DNA of 64,000 bases from CAZIKF01 sp964539825 (GCA_964539825.1 CAZIKF010000002.1:62001-126000); one strand, 5' to 3'; counted from the stretch's first letter, positions 12,001-52,970 are shown. Numbers and translations are program-made. The notes: a model not told the origin generated them from the letters alone.

Positions 12001-14141
12001 TTGATGAAGGTTATACCTTTAACTGGCCGGCGTCGCTTGATTCAGGCACCCTTTGGGCAGGTACCGATCATGATGCAGATGGAACTATCTGTGATGAGGG
12101 TGAAGAATGGTGTGGGGTTCTGGGAGGGTTTGATAATCCTGCTCAACTCTCCACAGCCGGTCCCCTTCATACCGTTGAGGTTTCGAGGTTTCCAACCGGG
12201 TACTACCCAACACCAAGGATCGACGGACTTGCGGCAAGCGGTACTGCTGGCAATATAAGAATGAGTTTTGACCTTCTTTCCCACGATCCCGCTGATGTCA
12301 GCGCCTGGTATCGCCTCGAGGGACAGAGTGAATTTCAAGCCGTACCAGGCAGTGATTTCCCATCACCAGCCAGCACAACAACTCTCAAGGGTCTGGAATT
12401 GGATTGGGATTCTCGCAGTACACTGCCCGGTCTCATTTCAAATCTTGAGTTTTCTCTGCGCATAGCCCACAGCCAGGGCGGGTCAGAGGGCGAATCAGCA
12501 ACCGTGAGCATCGCTTTGCACAACAACCGTCCTCCAGATCTGGGAGTAGTTGAGGATTATCCAGATAACCCTAAGGATCGCTATATCAGTATCATAGCTG
12601 ATATCACTGATGCCGATGACGATTTGATGTTTGTCACCGATATGATGTATTCGGTGGAACCCAATGTCTGGCTAACTCCAAGTACTGTAGGAGGGCGAAC
12701 CCTGGATCTTACCAGCGGTGTGCTCAAACTTAATTGGTACTCCCACCTGGATATTACCGGATTTAAAACCCCGGTTCAATTCCGCTTCACTCTCTCGGAT
12801 GGGAAAGAATCAGTGGAAGGCATCAGCAGTGATTTCTCGGTAAATACCACTCAGCCAGCCACCTGGAATCAAGCGCTGCAATCTTCCTCAGGTGCCTGTG
12901 AGAGTTTGCAAGCTGTGGTCTTTGATTCCCAGATCTTCCACTTCTGCGGAGGAAACACAACTGCGGTACCAAACGGTTCGGTACGAATCTATGACCCCAT
13001 CCGAGACATTTGGCTGACGGATCAGACACAGCAAATGAAGCGATTCGCCCATACCGCTCAAAGAATCGGAGACAATGTCTATCTATTCGGTGGAAAGGGT
13101 GATGATCCAGACACTGGAGCAGTGGAATCAGCCGCCACTCTAGGAAACCTCGAAATCTTCGACCTGACTACCGGCACCAGCATTCTTTCCCAGGTTGCGG
13201 TTGGGACTAAGAGGTCCTTACATGATGCAGTATCCTTTGAGGGAAAGGTCTATCACCTTGGTGGATTGGATTCCAACTCAAACCTACTGAACAGCATCGA
13301 TATTTACGACAGTACTGCCCCGGGCGGAAGTTGGAGCACAACATCTCCAGACTCGGCTGTTAAAGGGCGCTACCAACATACAGCAACCATCTATGACGGT
13401 CGAATTTACCTGATCGGAGGAGTCAGCGGTGCGGCGGGCGGAAGCGCGATTACCTTCGGTGAACCTACAATGGATATTTACGACATCTCCACTGGTGTGT
13501 GGACTTCCACCACAGGTGTAGCAAGATATGGTCATAGTGCGGTACTCATAGACGGTGTCGTTCATGTTGCCGGAGGGAAAGACACTTCAGGAACAAATGT
13601 GTTCAAGAGTATCAGTCTCTATGATCTCAATACTGGAGAGTGGACTGAAGAAGACCTGGGCAGTGCACCAAACGGAAGGTTCGAGCATTCCGCCGCAGCC
13701 TTCAACGGCCGGATGTATATCTGGGGTGGTTTACCCGCACCTTTGGGTGAAGGAAATGCCCTGGCAACCATGCATTTCTATCGATCCTCCACAACCGAAA
13801 AAACCCTGGTATCTTTTACCAGGACACGAAGCCGCATCACGGAGTCTAATTTCAACCTGGATATTGATGTGGTCCTCAACAAGGCCGCTGAAGAAGCTGG
13901 AAGTGTAACCTTTAGGCTTGGAAGCCGTACTACTGCTGAACTTGGTACGGATTTCAATTTCACCGAGGGGACTTTATTCTTCTCACCAGGAGAGCAAAGA
14001 AAGACGATTAATATTGAATTCTTAGATGATTCAGATGTAGAAGCGCGGGAGCAAATTGAGATCCTTCTCGAAGGTGCAAGTGGTCTTGTATTGGGAGATT
14101 TTACCGCCGCGACCTTGCTCTTATCTGATGATGACTTATAA
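1..14141 (+). CDS. Giant multidomain secreted S8 protease/adhesin, protein A (5' partial)
   Basis: The open frame is already running at base 3 (first visible residues QIPGNLAGIQVR match the end of a repeat unit), so the GTG at 39 is not a start and the true N-terminus lies upstream. 4,712 codons are visible. Domains in order: repeat units (to 1407), Gly/Asp linker, 8 kelch blades (1555-2925), one more unit (about 2990-3305), Ig-like domains, a Cys-containing beta domain (about 4730-5160), an alpha-helical region (5200-6360), three PKD-like domains (6730-7605), two PPC-like domains (9530-10260), an S8 protease (10650-11580), an Asp-rich loop (12066), 6 kelch blades and a Calx-beta domain ending at the stop. 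Inferred role: extracellular adhesion plus proteolysis. No LPXTG, PEP-CTERM or other C-terminal sorting motif is visible. It is colinear with the C-terminal third of the next gene, so the pair is a tandem duplication. Substrate and anchoring are unknown. Confidence 0.93.
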   Translation, partial: QIPGNLAGIQVRVVADGSIYSPLSDPFIISNEPVIPKVTEISKPAVSGTSSVLDITYSLNDTTGENRSLTLQYSVDGGLSWTGASPTTGLPDLADVISGQGHSIAWDSRILLPAEHSGIIVRIIADNGAISPPSDPFDLDNRILGITTISKPDVIGNAGTVAITFDLDDTVGNPHSLRLEYSDDGGTTWIVADSSTYTPALTDLSPGTGYSFDWNTEIQLPGNFTGVRVRLRADDGTLSPPSDSFEIINDPQIPAEVLLSKPVLAGTEGTVLITYDLTDDDQGSHAISLEYTSDGGTTWMTAVPISGTNLENTSPGEGLTLGWDTTQQIPGNLTGVQVRVVADGVVYSPPSDPAVIANEPVNPGYTEISKPSVGGTEGIIPITYSLVDTTGTDRSLTLQFSLDGGISWSTASPVQGIPPLLKVSPGIAHLMVWDTTILFPSDITQVVVRIIADNGAVSPPSDPFDILNGAGTGDGTGDGSGDGGSGTGDGGGDGGDGGGDGGPTPGGGGDIEPPSTGFPAYRFGHATALRDGVLYMYGGHTGFINGYQSAYTNSMDSYDVVNQKWAWQAAAPVGRAGHSGVELDDSLYFFGGRGASEVEDTLEIFQSPDVSTGRLLYRALHTYEKITHFVNFKATFGIDVEAVTQNLKHHAGVIWDQKLFILGGETEELVTNQVLVYDIDETGITPSTYDFSNIFLARRHHAVAVWQNLLFIIGGEDASGNLLSSVEVYELQREGAVLRQGYPFPAIGPVKEHSLHLNGDDLILMGGLGYSAPVTNPALADDPTVLGSPLVFALSSDQALAKDSSGYPDLDTPRYGHAGVVHRNTLYLMGGTDGLTDFDSIEAYNFSVLGSAKIDGDLLPSLSMGKRGASAVSFDDKVILTGGASGSDDVSYSDSLDVFALTPVGDASGKLLRRHPSYGVGKLHPARGHHTANSVGDLLIAYGGSLSGTTFGSETLATTNILEAYKLTANNVQGALDSASGSDTLSFTLQRLNPTASFPRAPGITGSTGIFLVDFDLENEPDDEPTSVFLQWSTDGGRNWFEASPVEGVGIDLSSVVPGTNLTVSWDSAVQFPGNFLKIKLRFRSGDGAVSPPSEFIDIINIPPDNPVIPTVTDLTRADQTDDSGDIEFNYVLTDDNDDNSSLEVTYFDGTGLQIIEILADIPPGSALTYSWDSSDVEESYLAETYLCILPTDGATGDEGVGDCSETFALFNGSIQIQDEQIFVTNELCNAVPMVDVDGIYTCGNDGTMDASFDLDASGATNGNTPEALVFQWELVEAVSGVSLQNEDTALATVVISDDGTVTQSNNERGINVKLTVSQAQHPEEPEILTKSLQLNKPAVSLAGDILSYQCGDGSVTSVDAAITTLKASCTETTIRVLFDASGSVNPNTGGVNLSWAASSGSVTQPTTATAEVTFTLPAEFTDFEVVLSGTDAPNSVADPQDLTFKLELKQQNDQTPLICNLSAELDEETGLVTTNFNIVDGASCNDESDVGEVLVSLEDQFSRSGVAFSPTAGTISGLSASYQTPVSVQFTWDSSVDITGCETGLQLGLQLTDEEAHVTSAKTSVMDVWNCGDSGSISGTIGLMPTVETGTTDNSNGTTCRYDGGGALQSATESLGIITLYSLAGQALSTGTISCADSSSEFPTYEIPLRIDLRVDAAQDPEILQKSYMEARYNSGQYAAALDLTDHSVSMAAATPTSRAIWELDLDERTSYFYGYVSTITSPDFGTEDIFALLPDAGDLDLDALLAIYQDGFVLGSGTYSVGVGGFVSRTLLIFSDEGLNSSDTTQDMEAVFKDYFARLNSASLTSEEVDTLLESYFPLRDLIDQRKIATDSNLITILDTLINKLLQVGIPGTDGVSNDPNDPNNTCVPGDFTVSISDILDRTIGLSQATTGTVIEFEGQARLDTLTQALSDPGLLEPQNCAQAQETLAQLLADAISISDEFLDAIAQNTQAALDMAALLGQANGVLASAQQNAITTLSGDLADIADLDNYLNKLKSANGTLKAMANKLLDEELLNALLAESLKQSAKSTGGTVALIGLIQELEDELGSNSDASIQLDFDDIMDKATDSSEINRKDLILDVLNQQENQGHAFAVFQGVADNLSRDDVEFLLANQFAGVPFVYVNIGEGANIQMSSDNYTLKVEAKDAYDPQDEANTSFIYHWTLRHENPAVSEISFDSTTAIISLDFDRIDFAIEQNVFEVNLEHLDGSARILSLVVENPSNGNVSNEVTNRYVFYDYPPPVAHAGYFQSLRIGSTVTLDGTETYSPDPSRNLWYRWGVTSFPDTDPAPTLLNEAINDRDQTIATFQATKEGEYEFTLTAYINTPSGTHSDEATVKAFFHALPTVIADAGLDALVRSTDTYNYQLKNYSFAKEGITLYEWEPTDLVDDPNAAEPMFGSAEEGTYTINLRVTDTLGQVRSDTMEIIVQDKRKPFAHAGEQQEANLLQNDGDPFQVILDGTRSEGYQGENLTYSWSGTSFLTDTALTIQDSDKATAGFTVNPDEYPYEGHLDFELEVTDSAGTSTAKVSVKLIPGTTPPVVVVKKEPELAFYRATDAVTLNLSDSYSRIGKFLSFEYEQTGGPEVDSIYLAQSGKHVEALDRAIITLPDFSDELVVFDFQVSVHDHALSTGSPQITTSVQTVSFRAVPLLRKPLIRNVPDLIEVRLTLGEQPVKEIDAGNSRTLDHDGKDLRNPIGYQWSYLPSLFTIPNGEASDASVLKFQVNTNAAEVQNIEDKYISYIDLAVTDESTGQTATKRVVVWIYPAFHTVRISANYQNNGNIADEGNLGAVPNPYFDSFSKTWFYKAESTSALTTTVTINYGFDNYRNEKDPNLPNAHLYGLTDINLYRDAVADGSNPLFDLGVSQGAESAVTATTGSASYALSGVGQYDLRLSASIANGLTNSTTVTLKALEEWGALSASPEITTISIDGQDSATSIVANGAFLELMSDVAVITIDLNGVNPNGGGLNYLGLSSSDNAQVQFVGNSSAGVIRATLDMPIATETVTIDLVLSDALGRSSWNDPVLDVPVSISFDIRKLHTKPQIRIIPETVEVVEQSFIQFRYELIDPDQDLNDVRMLFSIFGSDNPFIEPRHIEGELSVREGTNYIVRWYFSRDGAYFVNSRNDLYLKLESDDHSYQPIVVSPQHGPVVITLDNSLLSTNEGILSVEGFEVAMATIFTESEPNNIMREVPSLTRAKVGDLITLKGKSTNEADTRDSFPIEVEGAVTLSITNETGEDHTRPDIGVFDRESSRLLSYLISSGSGEEILLNPMGGVRRYDVIVYHNQTETDYTLSLDFQGIKFGELARVAEVEPNDTILEDQYLGTLSRSLEYLIDGQGDASDLYSFEVMGDYPLSLNLTLKDATSQESVVSIWNRATLELVARYRETDGVRSFLSLPSGDYLLEINAEHGIGYELSLREGTSASGDDTASMESVEALPSPLRSTPKGLAYFAGLYRGDYSAVVPGKVVKINSAPQTSSGGRSISVSRVEKPMLETIAVPLSSQGAQGNGLANTTLAGKFADLFATIDAVEEYRSVYGAKAIEPSFTYYTAQVIPNDPFYSSEQMWGLEAINMPDAWEISKGSADIIVAVIDTGIPFHGDLAESNDDPASSLTQGFDFVSMDNNPIVNSGSVHGGHVAGTIGAKTNNNLGLPGINWNVKIMPLRVCATNSCDGQAIYNAILYAAGLPNSSGQVPERRAHVINMSLGGPGQSPAYQTALQAAVAEGILPVCAAGNDSVNLNNVFYSPVGYDECMGVTAINKNLNRAPFSNFGKNVVDIGAPGVEIYSTVQNNRFEAWQGTSMAAPHVAGVAALVFSVNPGLTANEVRLFLEENSTDLGAEGLDDNFGIGFLNASKTLQAAANDDLSIRPKFYAAPGSLNYQTGVGYRTLTLLSTGVSAINNLQVELVYHSNANLEWLKLRFHDEFNSTPSRIGVYADKYLLVKSLGNTTARTLSAELRITGDNTTPLAVPVRVEIKPGDLVRPVHLVQVRNQDGGVLHTTYTGFDEGYTFNWPASLDSGTLWAGTDHDADGTICDEGEEWCGVLGGFDNPAQLSTAGPLHTVEVSRFPTGYYPTPRIDGLAASGTAGNIRMSFDLLSHDPADVSAWYRLEGQSEFQAVPGSDFPSPASTTTLKGLELDWDSRSTLPGLISNLEFSLRIAHSQGGSEGESATVSIALHNNRPPDLGVVEDYPDNPKDRYISIIADITDADDDLMFVTDMMYSVEPNVWLTPSTVGGRTLDLTSGVLKLNWYSHLDITGFKTPVQFRFTLSDGKESVEGISSDFSVNTTQPATWNQALQSSSGACESLQAVVFDSQIFHFCGGNTTAVPNGSVRIYDPIRDIWLTDQTQQMKRFAHTAQRIGDNVYLFGGKGDDPDTGAVESAATLGNLEIFDLTTGTSILSQVAVGTKRSLHDAVSFEGKVYHLGGLDSNSNLLNSIDIYDSTAPGGSWSTTSPDSAVKGRYQHTATIYDGRIYLIGGVSGAAGGSAITFGEPTMDIYDISTGVWTSTTGVARYGHSAVLIDGVVHVAGGKDTSGTNVFKSISLYDLNTGEWTEEDLGSAPNGRFEHSAAAFNGRMYIWGGLPAPLGEGNALATMHFYRSSTTEKTLVSFTRTRSRITESNFNLDIDVVLNKAAEEAGSVTFRLGSRTTAELGTDFNFTEGTLFFSPGEQRKTINIEFLDDSDVEAREQIEILLEGASGLVLGDFTAATLLLSDDDL
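3..1407 (+). repeat. Protein A: four full ~105-residue SKP units plus a partial one
   Basis: The tail of one unit and four complete units lie here (unit 1 begins at 117). Each unit opens with an SKP-type motif and TSG/TEG turn, has an Asp-box-like SxDGGxxW motif, a W-D/N-T/S motif, a VRVR-type strand and ends with SPPSDPF. The units are more diverged from one another than those in the next gene. The pattern suggests Ig/FnIII-like beta-sandwiches. Confidence 0.85.
1408..1548 (+). repeat. Protein A: Gly/Asp-rich linker
   Basis: A low-complexity stretch of GDG, GDGG and GSG separates the repeat units from the first kelch region and ends in a Pro/Gly-rich PTPGGGG segment. The corresponding linker of protein B is longer and far more regular. 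Confidence 0.85.
1555..2925 (+). other. Protein A: 8 kelch-type blades
   Basis: Eight successive blades show the kelch pattern: a basic residue and His, a hydrophobic strand, then a double glycine (YMYGG, YFFGG, FILGG, FIIGG, ILMGG, YLMGG, ILTGG, IAYGG), followed by a name-tag strand such as VEVYEL. Kelch blades form beta-propellers that bind proteins or glycans. Confidence 0.85.
6730..7605 (+). other. Protein A: three PKD-like domains
   Basis: Three consecutive units begin with VAHAG, VIADAG or FAHAG, followed by LDGT/S, a Y-x-W strand, and GxYxxxLxVTD near the end. These are the hallmarks of PKD beta-sandwiches of extracellular proteins. Confidence 0.8.
9530..10260 (+). other. Protein A: two PPC-like domains before the protease
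   Basis: Two ~115-residue units each start with an E-P-N motif (SEPNNI, VEPNDT) and contain DxxSFxV/LYSFEV and DxxLSL strands. This is the look of bacterial pre-peptidase C-terminal domains, which often sit beside secreted peptidases. Confidence 0.7.
10650..11580 (+). other. Protein A: S8 subtilisin-like protease domain
   Basis: The triad is visible: Asp in VIDTG (codon 10767), His in VHGGHVAG (codon 10890) and Ser in GTSMAAPHVAG (codon 11391). The oxyanion Asn lies in CAAGNDS. The preceding PNDPFYSSEQMWGL and INMPDAW motifs are typical of the S8 N-terminal edge. The usual HGTH is HGGH. The domain should be active. An upstream propeptide-like stretch starts near 10450. Confidence 0.93.
12066..12115 (+). 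other. Protein A: Asp-rich DxDxDG loop with two Cys
   Basis: DHDADG followed by Cys, an acidic stretch and Cys-Gly resembles a calcium-binding loop closed by a disulfide. The same element is at 47311 in protein B, which argues that it matters functionally. Confidence 0.5.
12880..13790 (+). other. Protein A: C-terminal 6-blade kelch region
   Basis: Six blades contain the double-Gly motifs FHFCGG, YLFGG, YHLGG, YLIGG, VHVAGG and YIWGG, each preceded by an RxxH motif. Six blades are enough for one closed propeller. Confidence 0.85.
13800..14138 (+). other. Protein A: terminal Calx-beta domain
   Basis: The sequence has the typical order: VSFTR start, ITES, TAELGTDF, FSPGEQRKTI, DDSDVEAREQIEI, ending in LLSDDDL at the stop codon. 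Calx-beta domains bind calcium in extracellular bacterial proteins. Confidence 0.85.
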
Positions 14142-14158
14142 TAATCTAGAGGTCCTAC

Positions 14159-14181
14159 GGGGTTTTCATGATGAAGACCCC
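14159..14181 (+). terminator. Hairpin after the protein A stop (weak terminator candidate)
   Basis: GGGGTTTTC and GAAGACCCC flank ATGAT, giving nine pairs with one G-U. It begins 18 bases after the stop codon. No T-run follows, so it may act as a Rho-type or mRNA-stabilising stem rather than a classical terminator. Confidence 0.35.
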
Positions 14182-14610
14182 TCGAAGTGACTGACAAATC
14201 AGTCAGATACTGACCTTTAGGTAAAAACGCTGGGAGCGCTTGAGTTTATGCGGGTTACGGAAGACTCGGACAACTTTACCGGAGTTGGAAGGTTACATGG
14301 AGGTCATCCTGTGAATTTCTATTTTCCTGAGTTTCCCCTTCTTCAAGCCCATATCTTGAGTAAAAATTTGGGCATACGCATAAGAAACCCTCTTGGCATA
14401 TGTCTTGCAAACAAAATTACGGGTATGTGGAAATGGCTGACGCCTGAATAATGACCAATCTGGGAGCCCGCATCAAAAACGCTCCTCCGAACCAGTGCCA
14501 ATGGGGAGGGGCAGATGAGAGAGCGGGGGCCCCAGGGGTAAACAAGGGCGCGACCATACTTGATTCTGGGGGGATCAAGCTTCATATCCTGGATAGATGC
14601 GTGGAATTAA

Positions 14611-14639
14611 GTGCATGATATGCACGGTTTTTCATGCAC
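14611..14639 (+). promoter_or_regulatory. ATGCAC dyad plus third half-site upstream of protein B
   Basis: GTGCAT-GAT-ATGCAC is a perfect 6-bp dyad (14611-14625), and a further ATGCAC lies at 14634-14639, 56 bases before the chosen ATG. It could be an operator or an mRNA leader stem. The regulator is unknown. Confidence 0.3.
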
Positions 14640-14694
14640 ATACGGATGTCTGGACCCGCAATCGGGGCAGAAATCCAGGAAGCCTGTGGCGAAC

Positions 14695-49350
<34,656 letters not shown>

Positions 49351-49365
49351 GGAAAGTAGAGCTTT

Positions 49366-50466
49366 CTAGGAATCCCTGGATCTCGAAGGTTTAGGTAATC
49401 TGAGAACTTTGTTCCCGGCTATTCTCTTCACCAGGTCCTTGTTTTCAAGAGCACGAATCAGCCCCAGGACTTTAGTGAGGGGCAACTGGCTGTTGTAAAG
49501 AATTTCCTCCATATCTGTAGGACCCTCAGAAATCTTATCCAGTAGGAAATTCTCTTCATCAGAAACTTCAATTCTCTGTAACTTCCTGGGTTCCAGCTTA
49601 AGGTCCTCCAGAATATCTTTGGGAGAGGATAGAAGACTGGCCCCGCTTCGAATCATTTGATGAGGTCCGGCGGATAACTCTGAATGCATGGGTCCCGGTA
49701 CCGCGAAAAGCTCTCTTCCCTGCTCAATCGCCAACCTGGCGGAAATCATAGAACCAGATCTAATCTTTCCCTCGACCAGGACTGTTCCTGAGGAAATCCC
49801 GGTTATGATCCGATTCCTTAGGGGAAAATTTCTTTTCGTGGCTGGAAATGAGAGAGGAAATTCACTGATGATAGAGCCGTTTAGAAGAATCTGCTCATAG
49901 AATGACCAGATCCGAGGTTTGAGGTATTCTCCGACCCCTGAAGCCACCACAGCAAGGGCGTAGCCCCTTGGATTGCTGGCAATTACTCCTCGATGGGCAG
50001 CCCTGTCCACCCCTCGGGCTAAACCGGATACTACGGAAATACCCTGCTCTGCCAGGAACCTCCCAATCTCTTCTGCGGCGCACTTTCCAGCCATCGTCGC
50101 ATCTCTTGAACCAACCACGGCCACATGTATCATTTCCCGCGTGGGAAGCTTTCCCAGGACATAGAGAAGTCTTGGGGGATTATAGATTTCACGAAGCAAG
50201 GCGGGATAATCTGGATCTTCGATGGGTAGGAGGGTAATTTTAGATGCGAGAATTGATTCCAACTCGCTTTCCATACGAATCTCTCGTAAAACACGACAGA
50301 TTCTATCGCATTTTCGAGGGCTAAAATACTCCTCCCATTTGGTTCTGGGAAACTCCAGAACCTCACCGAGATCGTACTCATCCTCAAGGGGTTGAGTCAG
50401 AACTATCCCTGCGTTGTGCTCCAGAAGATTGAACTTTAGATATTCGCCAATGCGCTCAAGTTTCAT
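49366..50466 (-). CDS. dprA: DNA-processing protein DprA
   Basis: A 366-residue Smf/DprA protein that loads RecA onto incoming single-stranded DNA in natural transformation. Visible motifs: VVGSRDAT and SGLARGVDRAAH of the Rossmann-like fold (about residues 115-165), then ISEFPL, FPLRNRIITGIS, LVEGKIRSGSMISARLA and VPGPM. A C-terminal winged-helix-like part (about 295-355) follows. The N-terminal ~110 residues are less conserved (SAM-like region). Its start overlaps the end of the HEAT-repeat gene by 11 bases, so the two are probably co-transcribed. The stop is only 15 bases from the convergent stop of the giant gene, leaving no room for a separate terminator. Confidence 0.95.
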   Translation of the reverse strand: MKLERIGEYLKFNLLEHNAGIVLTQPLEDEYDLGEVLEFPRTKWEEYFSPRKCDRICRVLREIRMESELESILASKITLLPIEDPDYPALLREIYNPPRLLYVLGKLPTREMIHVAVVGSRDATMAGKCAAEEIGRFLAEQGISVVSGLARGVDRAAHRGVIASNPRGYALAVVASGVGEYLKPRIWSFYEQILLNGSIISEFPLSFPATKRNFPLRNRIITGISSGTVLVEGKIRSGSMISARLAIEQGRELFAVPGPMHSELSAGPHQMIRSGASLLSSPKDILEDLKLEPRKLQRIEVSDEENFLLDKISEGPTDMEEILYNSQLPLTKVLGLIRALENKDLVKRIAGNKVLRLPKPSRSRDS

Positions 50467-52741
50467 CTTGGAAATGACTCTTCAATATCTTTGTGCTCCA
50501 ATATTTGAGATTGGGATCAGAACTATGTTGTGATTTCTTCAGATGTACAACCGCCAGCGCGCCGAACTCCAGTAGAAGTTGGGCCGCTATCTTTCGAAGA
50601 GCAACATCTTCATTGCCAAGTGCTTCTATCAAAGGAGGAATAGCATCTAAACCCATTTGAAATACACATCTATGATACAGTCCCCTCTCTGATTCTGAAG
50701 GATCCTTGGCAAGTATTCTAAGAATGGAAGGAATTACATCCTCCTCTGATAATACTCCCAACACACTCAATATTCTGGAATGTAATTCCCTCGGACATTC
50801 CTTTTCCAACATGCGACGAAGAAAGGGTACGATTGTACGATCTTTCAGATAAAGAAATGCATCACAGGCATCCACAGCAAATTGGGAATCTGCTTCAACA
50901 ATATCCTGCAGTTGTCTGACAGATTCATGAATCTCCAACTTTCCACATAAGAAAATCGAATTACGAACCTGAATAGGTTCGGCTGAACCCAAGCCCTCTA
51001 ATGCGGCGTCCCTGGCCTTAGAACTATCATTAAGAGCACATTCTTCAAGAACAGGATAGTCCTCGATTTCCAACAGGCCAAGGAGCCCCCAAACAGCCTT
51101 TACCTCTCGGTCTGGATGAATTTTCTGCAATGCCCAGCAAGCATGTAAAACAACGACTGAATCACTGTCGGACAAGGCCTCACTAAGATGCGGTTCAAAA
51201 CTTGGATCGGCGATTAGCCCCATCGCTGTGGCGACAAGGTGGCGAGGGACTTCTCCGTGGTACAAGAGGGTTGATAGATGAGGATAAATACTCCGCTGAT
51301 AGGATTTGAGAATCTTACCAATCCAAAAATGTAATTCTGAATCATGAATGGCCAGCGATTCGACAATTCTTGATACTGCTATTGGACCCGCGTTTACCAG
51401 GGATTCCGAAGCCTCTTTTCGAACTACCCAGGATTCTGACCTCAGGCAGTGCAATAAAGGCAAAATAGCTTCTTCTGGGACTGAATCCCGCAATGCTCTC
51501 GCTGCTTCAGAGACTACTTCCTTATCAGTTCTACGCAACAACTCTGATATTCTTCTGCGGCCTTCGGAACTCCTTTTAAAGACATAAATCAACCAAAATA
51601 ACTCATCGGGATCAGAAGATGAGGATAAACTTCGCATAGCCGCCAAGGCGGAATCACCAGCCCTGATGAGTGCGTCCGCACACATTTTTTTGCACACCCA
51701 GGCTGAATCCTGAAGTCCTTGAACCAGAATTGGGCATGCTTCTTCTGAATCCAAATCCACCAGAACCTGGTAGGCAAAAACCCGAACTTCTTTCTTTGGA
51801 GACTCAATCAAAATCTCCAGGGTTCGCAGAGTCTCTACACCTAATTGCTCAAAAGCCGGCCTCGACTCCCAAAGATAATCCTCACCCCTTTCTATGAGAA
51901 AATCACCTAGAAGATCAACACCCTTCCTACCGAGCTTTATCATAGTTCGCGCATACCAATAGAGTTGATCTGCAGGCACATCCGTCAGGGCGTTAACCAG
52001 CGGATCAAGAGCCCTGGCTCCTACCCTTAAGATAGCGTCACTGGCTCTCTTCGGTGAAAGACCTGAACTCTTAGAGAGCGATTTGATTAAGAGTTCCAAT
52101 GCCTCTCGATCGCCACACTCGGCCAGGGCTGACATGATCAGGAATTTTCGATCTCTATTGGAAGTCTTTAGCAGGTCTACAAGGTTTTTTCGACTCCTGG
52201 CGCCCATTTTTCCCAGCAATCTTACACCCCAGTAAAATAGATCCTCATTAGCGGTATCCAGGACTTTAGTTATGGGCTCTTTTACTCTTTCTCCATAGCA
52301 CGCAAGCGCGTTGAAAACATCTTGCCGTATCTGCCAGCCAGAGGTGCCCAGCAACTCGATGAGTACGCTCATACTGGACCCTTGTTTCCAGTCACCCAGG
52401 GCAGCAACCGCCAATCTCTGTAAGGATGGCTCAGCGTCTCTTACGCATACCTCAACCGCAGATACAGCTTCTTTACCTATGGCTATCAAAAGCTGCATAC
52501 CCCAGTATCTTTGATCAGCATTGGGGCTGCGACATAAATTAACCGCTGATTCCATAAGAACCGTCCCACGCGGTTGCAGGGTTTCAAAGGCTGCTCGGCG
52601 AAATTCATAAACAGGATCGGCCAACAACTCCAGCAAAAGCTCGGTCTCTTCCTCTGAGTCTCCCAGGGTATGGATCAATTTAATCTGATCACGGGGATCC
52701 ATCTTTTGTAAAATACCGTGGTATCGCAGTGCTTCTTCCAT
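50456..52741 (-). CDS. HEAT-repeat scaffold protein
   Basis: 761 residues, almost entirely two-helix HEAT/PBS-lyase-type repeats. A motif of the form D-x-x-[YF]-W followed by hydrophobic residues and Gly or Lys recurs at about residues 74, 168, 262, 370, 465 and 745, so much of the protein is built from a ~95-residue super-repeat of about three HEAT units. No signal peptide or catalytic domain is visible, so it is likely cytoplasmic and protein-binding. AGGAGG (52749-52754) lies 7 bases before the ATG, a strong ribosome site. It heads the pair with dprA. Partner unknown. Confidence 0.9.
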   Translation of the reverse strand: MEEALRYHGILQKMDPRDQIKLIHTLGDSEEETELLLELLADPVYEFRRAAFETLQPRGTVLMESAVNLCRSPNADQRYWGMQLLIAIGKEAVSAVEVCVRDAEPSLQRLAVAALGDWKQGSSMSVLIELLGTSGWQIRQDVFNALACYGERVKEPITKVLDTANEDLFYWGVRLLGKMGARSRKNLVDLLKTSNRDRKFLIMSALAECGDREALELLIKSLSKSSGLSPKRASDAILRVGARALDPLVNALTDVPADQLYWYARTMIKLGRKGVDLLGDFLIERGEDYLWESRPAFEQLGVETLRTLEILIESPKKEVRVFAYQVLVDLDSEEACPILVQGLQDSAWVCKKMCADALIRAGDSALAAMRSLSSSSDPDELFWLIYVFKRSSEGRRRISELLRRTDKEVVSEAARALRDSVPEEAILPLLHCLRSESWVVRKEASESLVNAGPIAVSRIVESLAIHDSELHFWIGKILKSYQRSIYPHLSTLLYHGEVPRHLVATAMGLIADPSFEPHLSEALSDSDSVVVLHACWALQKIHPDREVKAVWGLLGLLEIEDYPVLEECALNDSSKARDAALEGLGSAEPIQVRNSIFLCGKLEIHESVRQLQDIVEADSQFAVDACDAFLYLKDRTIVPFLRRMLEKECPRELHSRILSVLGVLSEEDVIPSILRILAKDPSESERGLYHRCVFQMGLDAIPPLIEALGNEDVALRKIAAQLLLEFGALAVVHLKKSQHSSDPNLKYWSTKILKSHFQDET

Positions 52742-52789
52742 CCGTCTTCCTCCTGAACCAACCTGGATTCAGCCATTTTTAAGGTGGAC

Positions 52790-52795
52790 ATTATA
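52790..52795 (-). promoter_or_regulatory. Candidate -10 box of the HEAT/dprA pair
   Basis: TATAAT reads on the minus strand 49 bases upstream of the HEAT gene ATG. No good -35 hexamer stands out at the expected distance. Confidence 0.3.
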
Positions 52796-52970
52796 CTCAA
52801 TTTGTAGAGCAGTTAGGCAGGTCTACTTGACCCTCTGCGCTAATTTACTGATAGTGAAAGGAGAAGGGCATACAAAAGACCAGGTAGAGTAGGGAAATGT
52901 ATCATCAAAAAGCGTCAATTTGCGGGATCTACCGGGTGAGATTGAAGACAAAGGAGACCGCTGTGGCAAA

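Larger units (their letters stand above)
14142..14694 (+). other. 553-bp gap between the two giant genes
   Basis: I see no convincing gene here. A short 67-codon frame (14248-14451) has no recognisable protein pattern. The stretch holds a hairpin just after the protein A stop (14159-14181), a small CTGAC/GTCAG dyad near 14191-14206, and a TGCAT-type dyad near 14611. A promoter for protein B is expected here, but no clear -35/-10 pair stands out. Confidence 0.6.

Noticed and set aside
14248..14451. 67-codon plus-strand frame between the giant genes
   Set aside because: No recognisable motif, no convincing ribosome site and amino-acid use unlike its neighbours; more likely non-coding.
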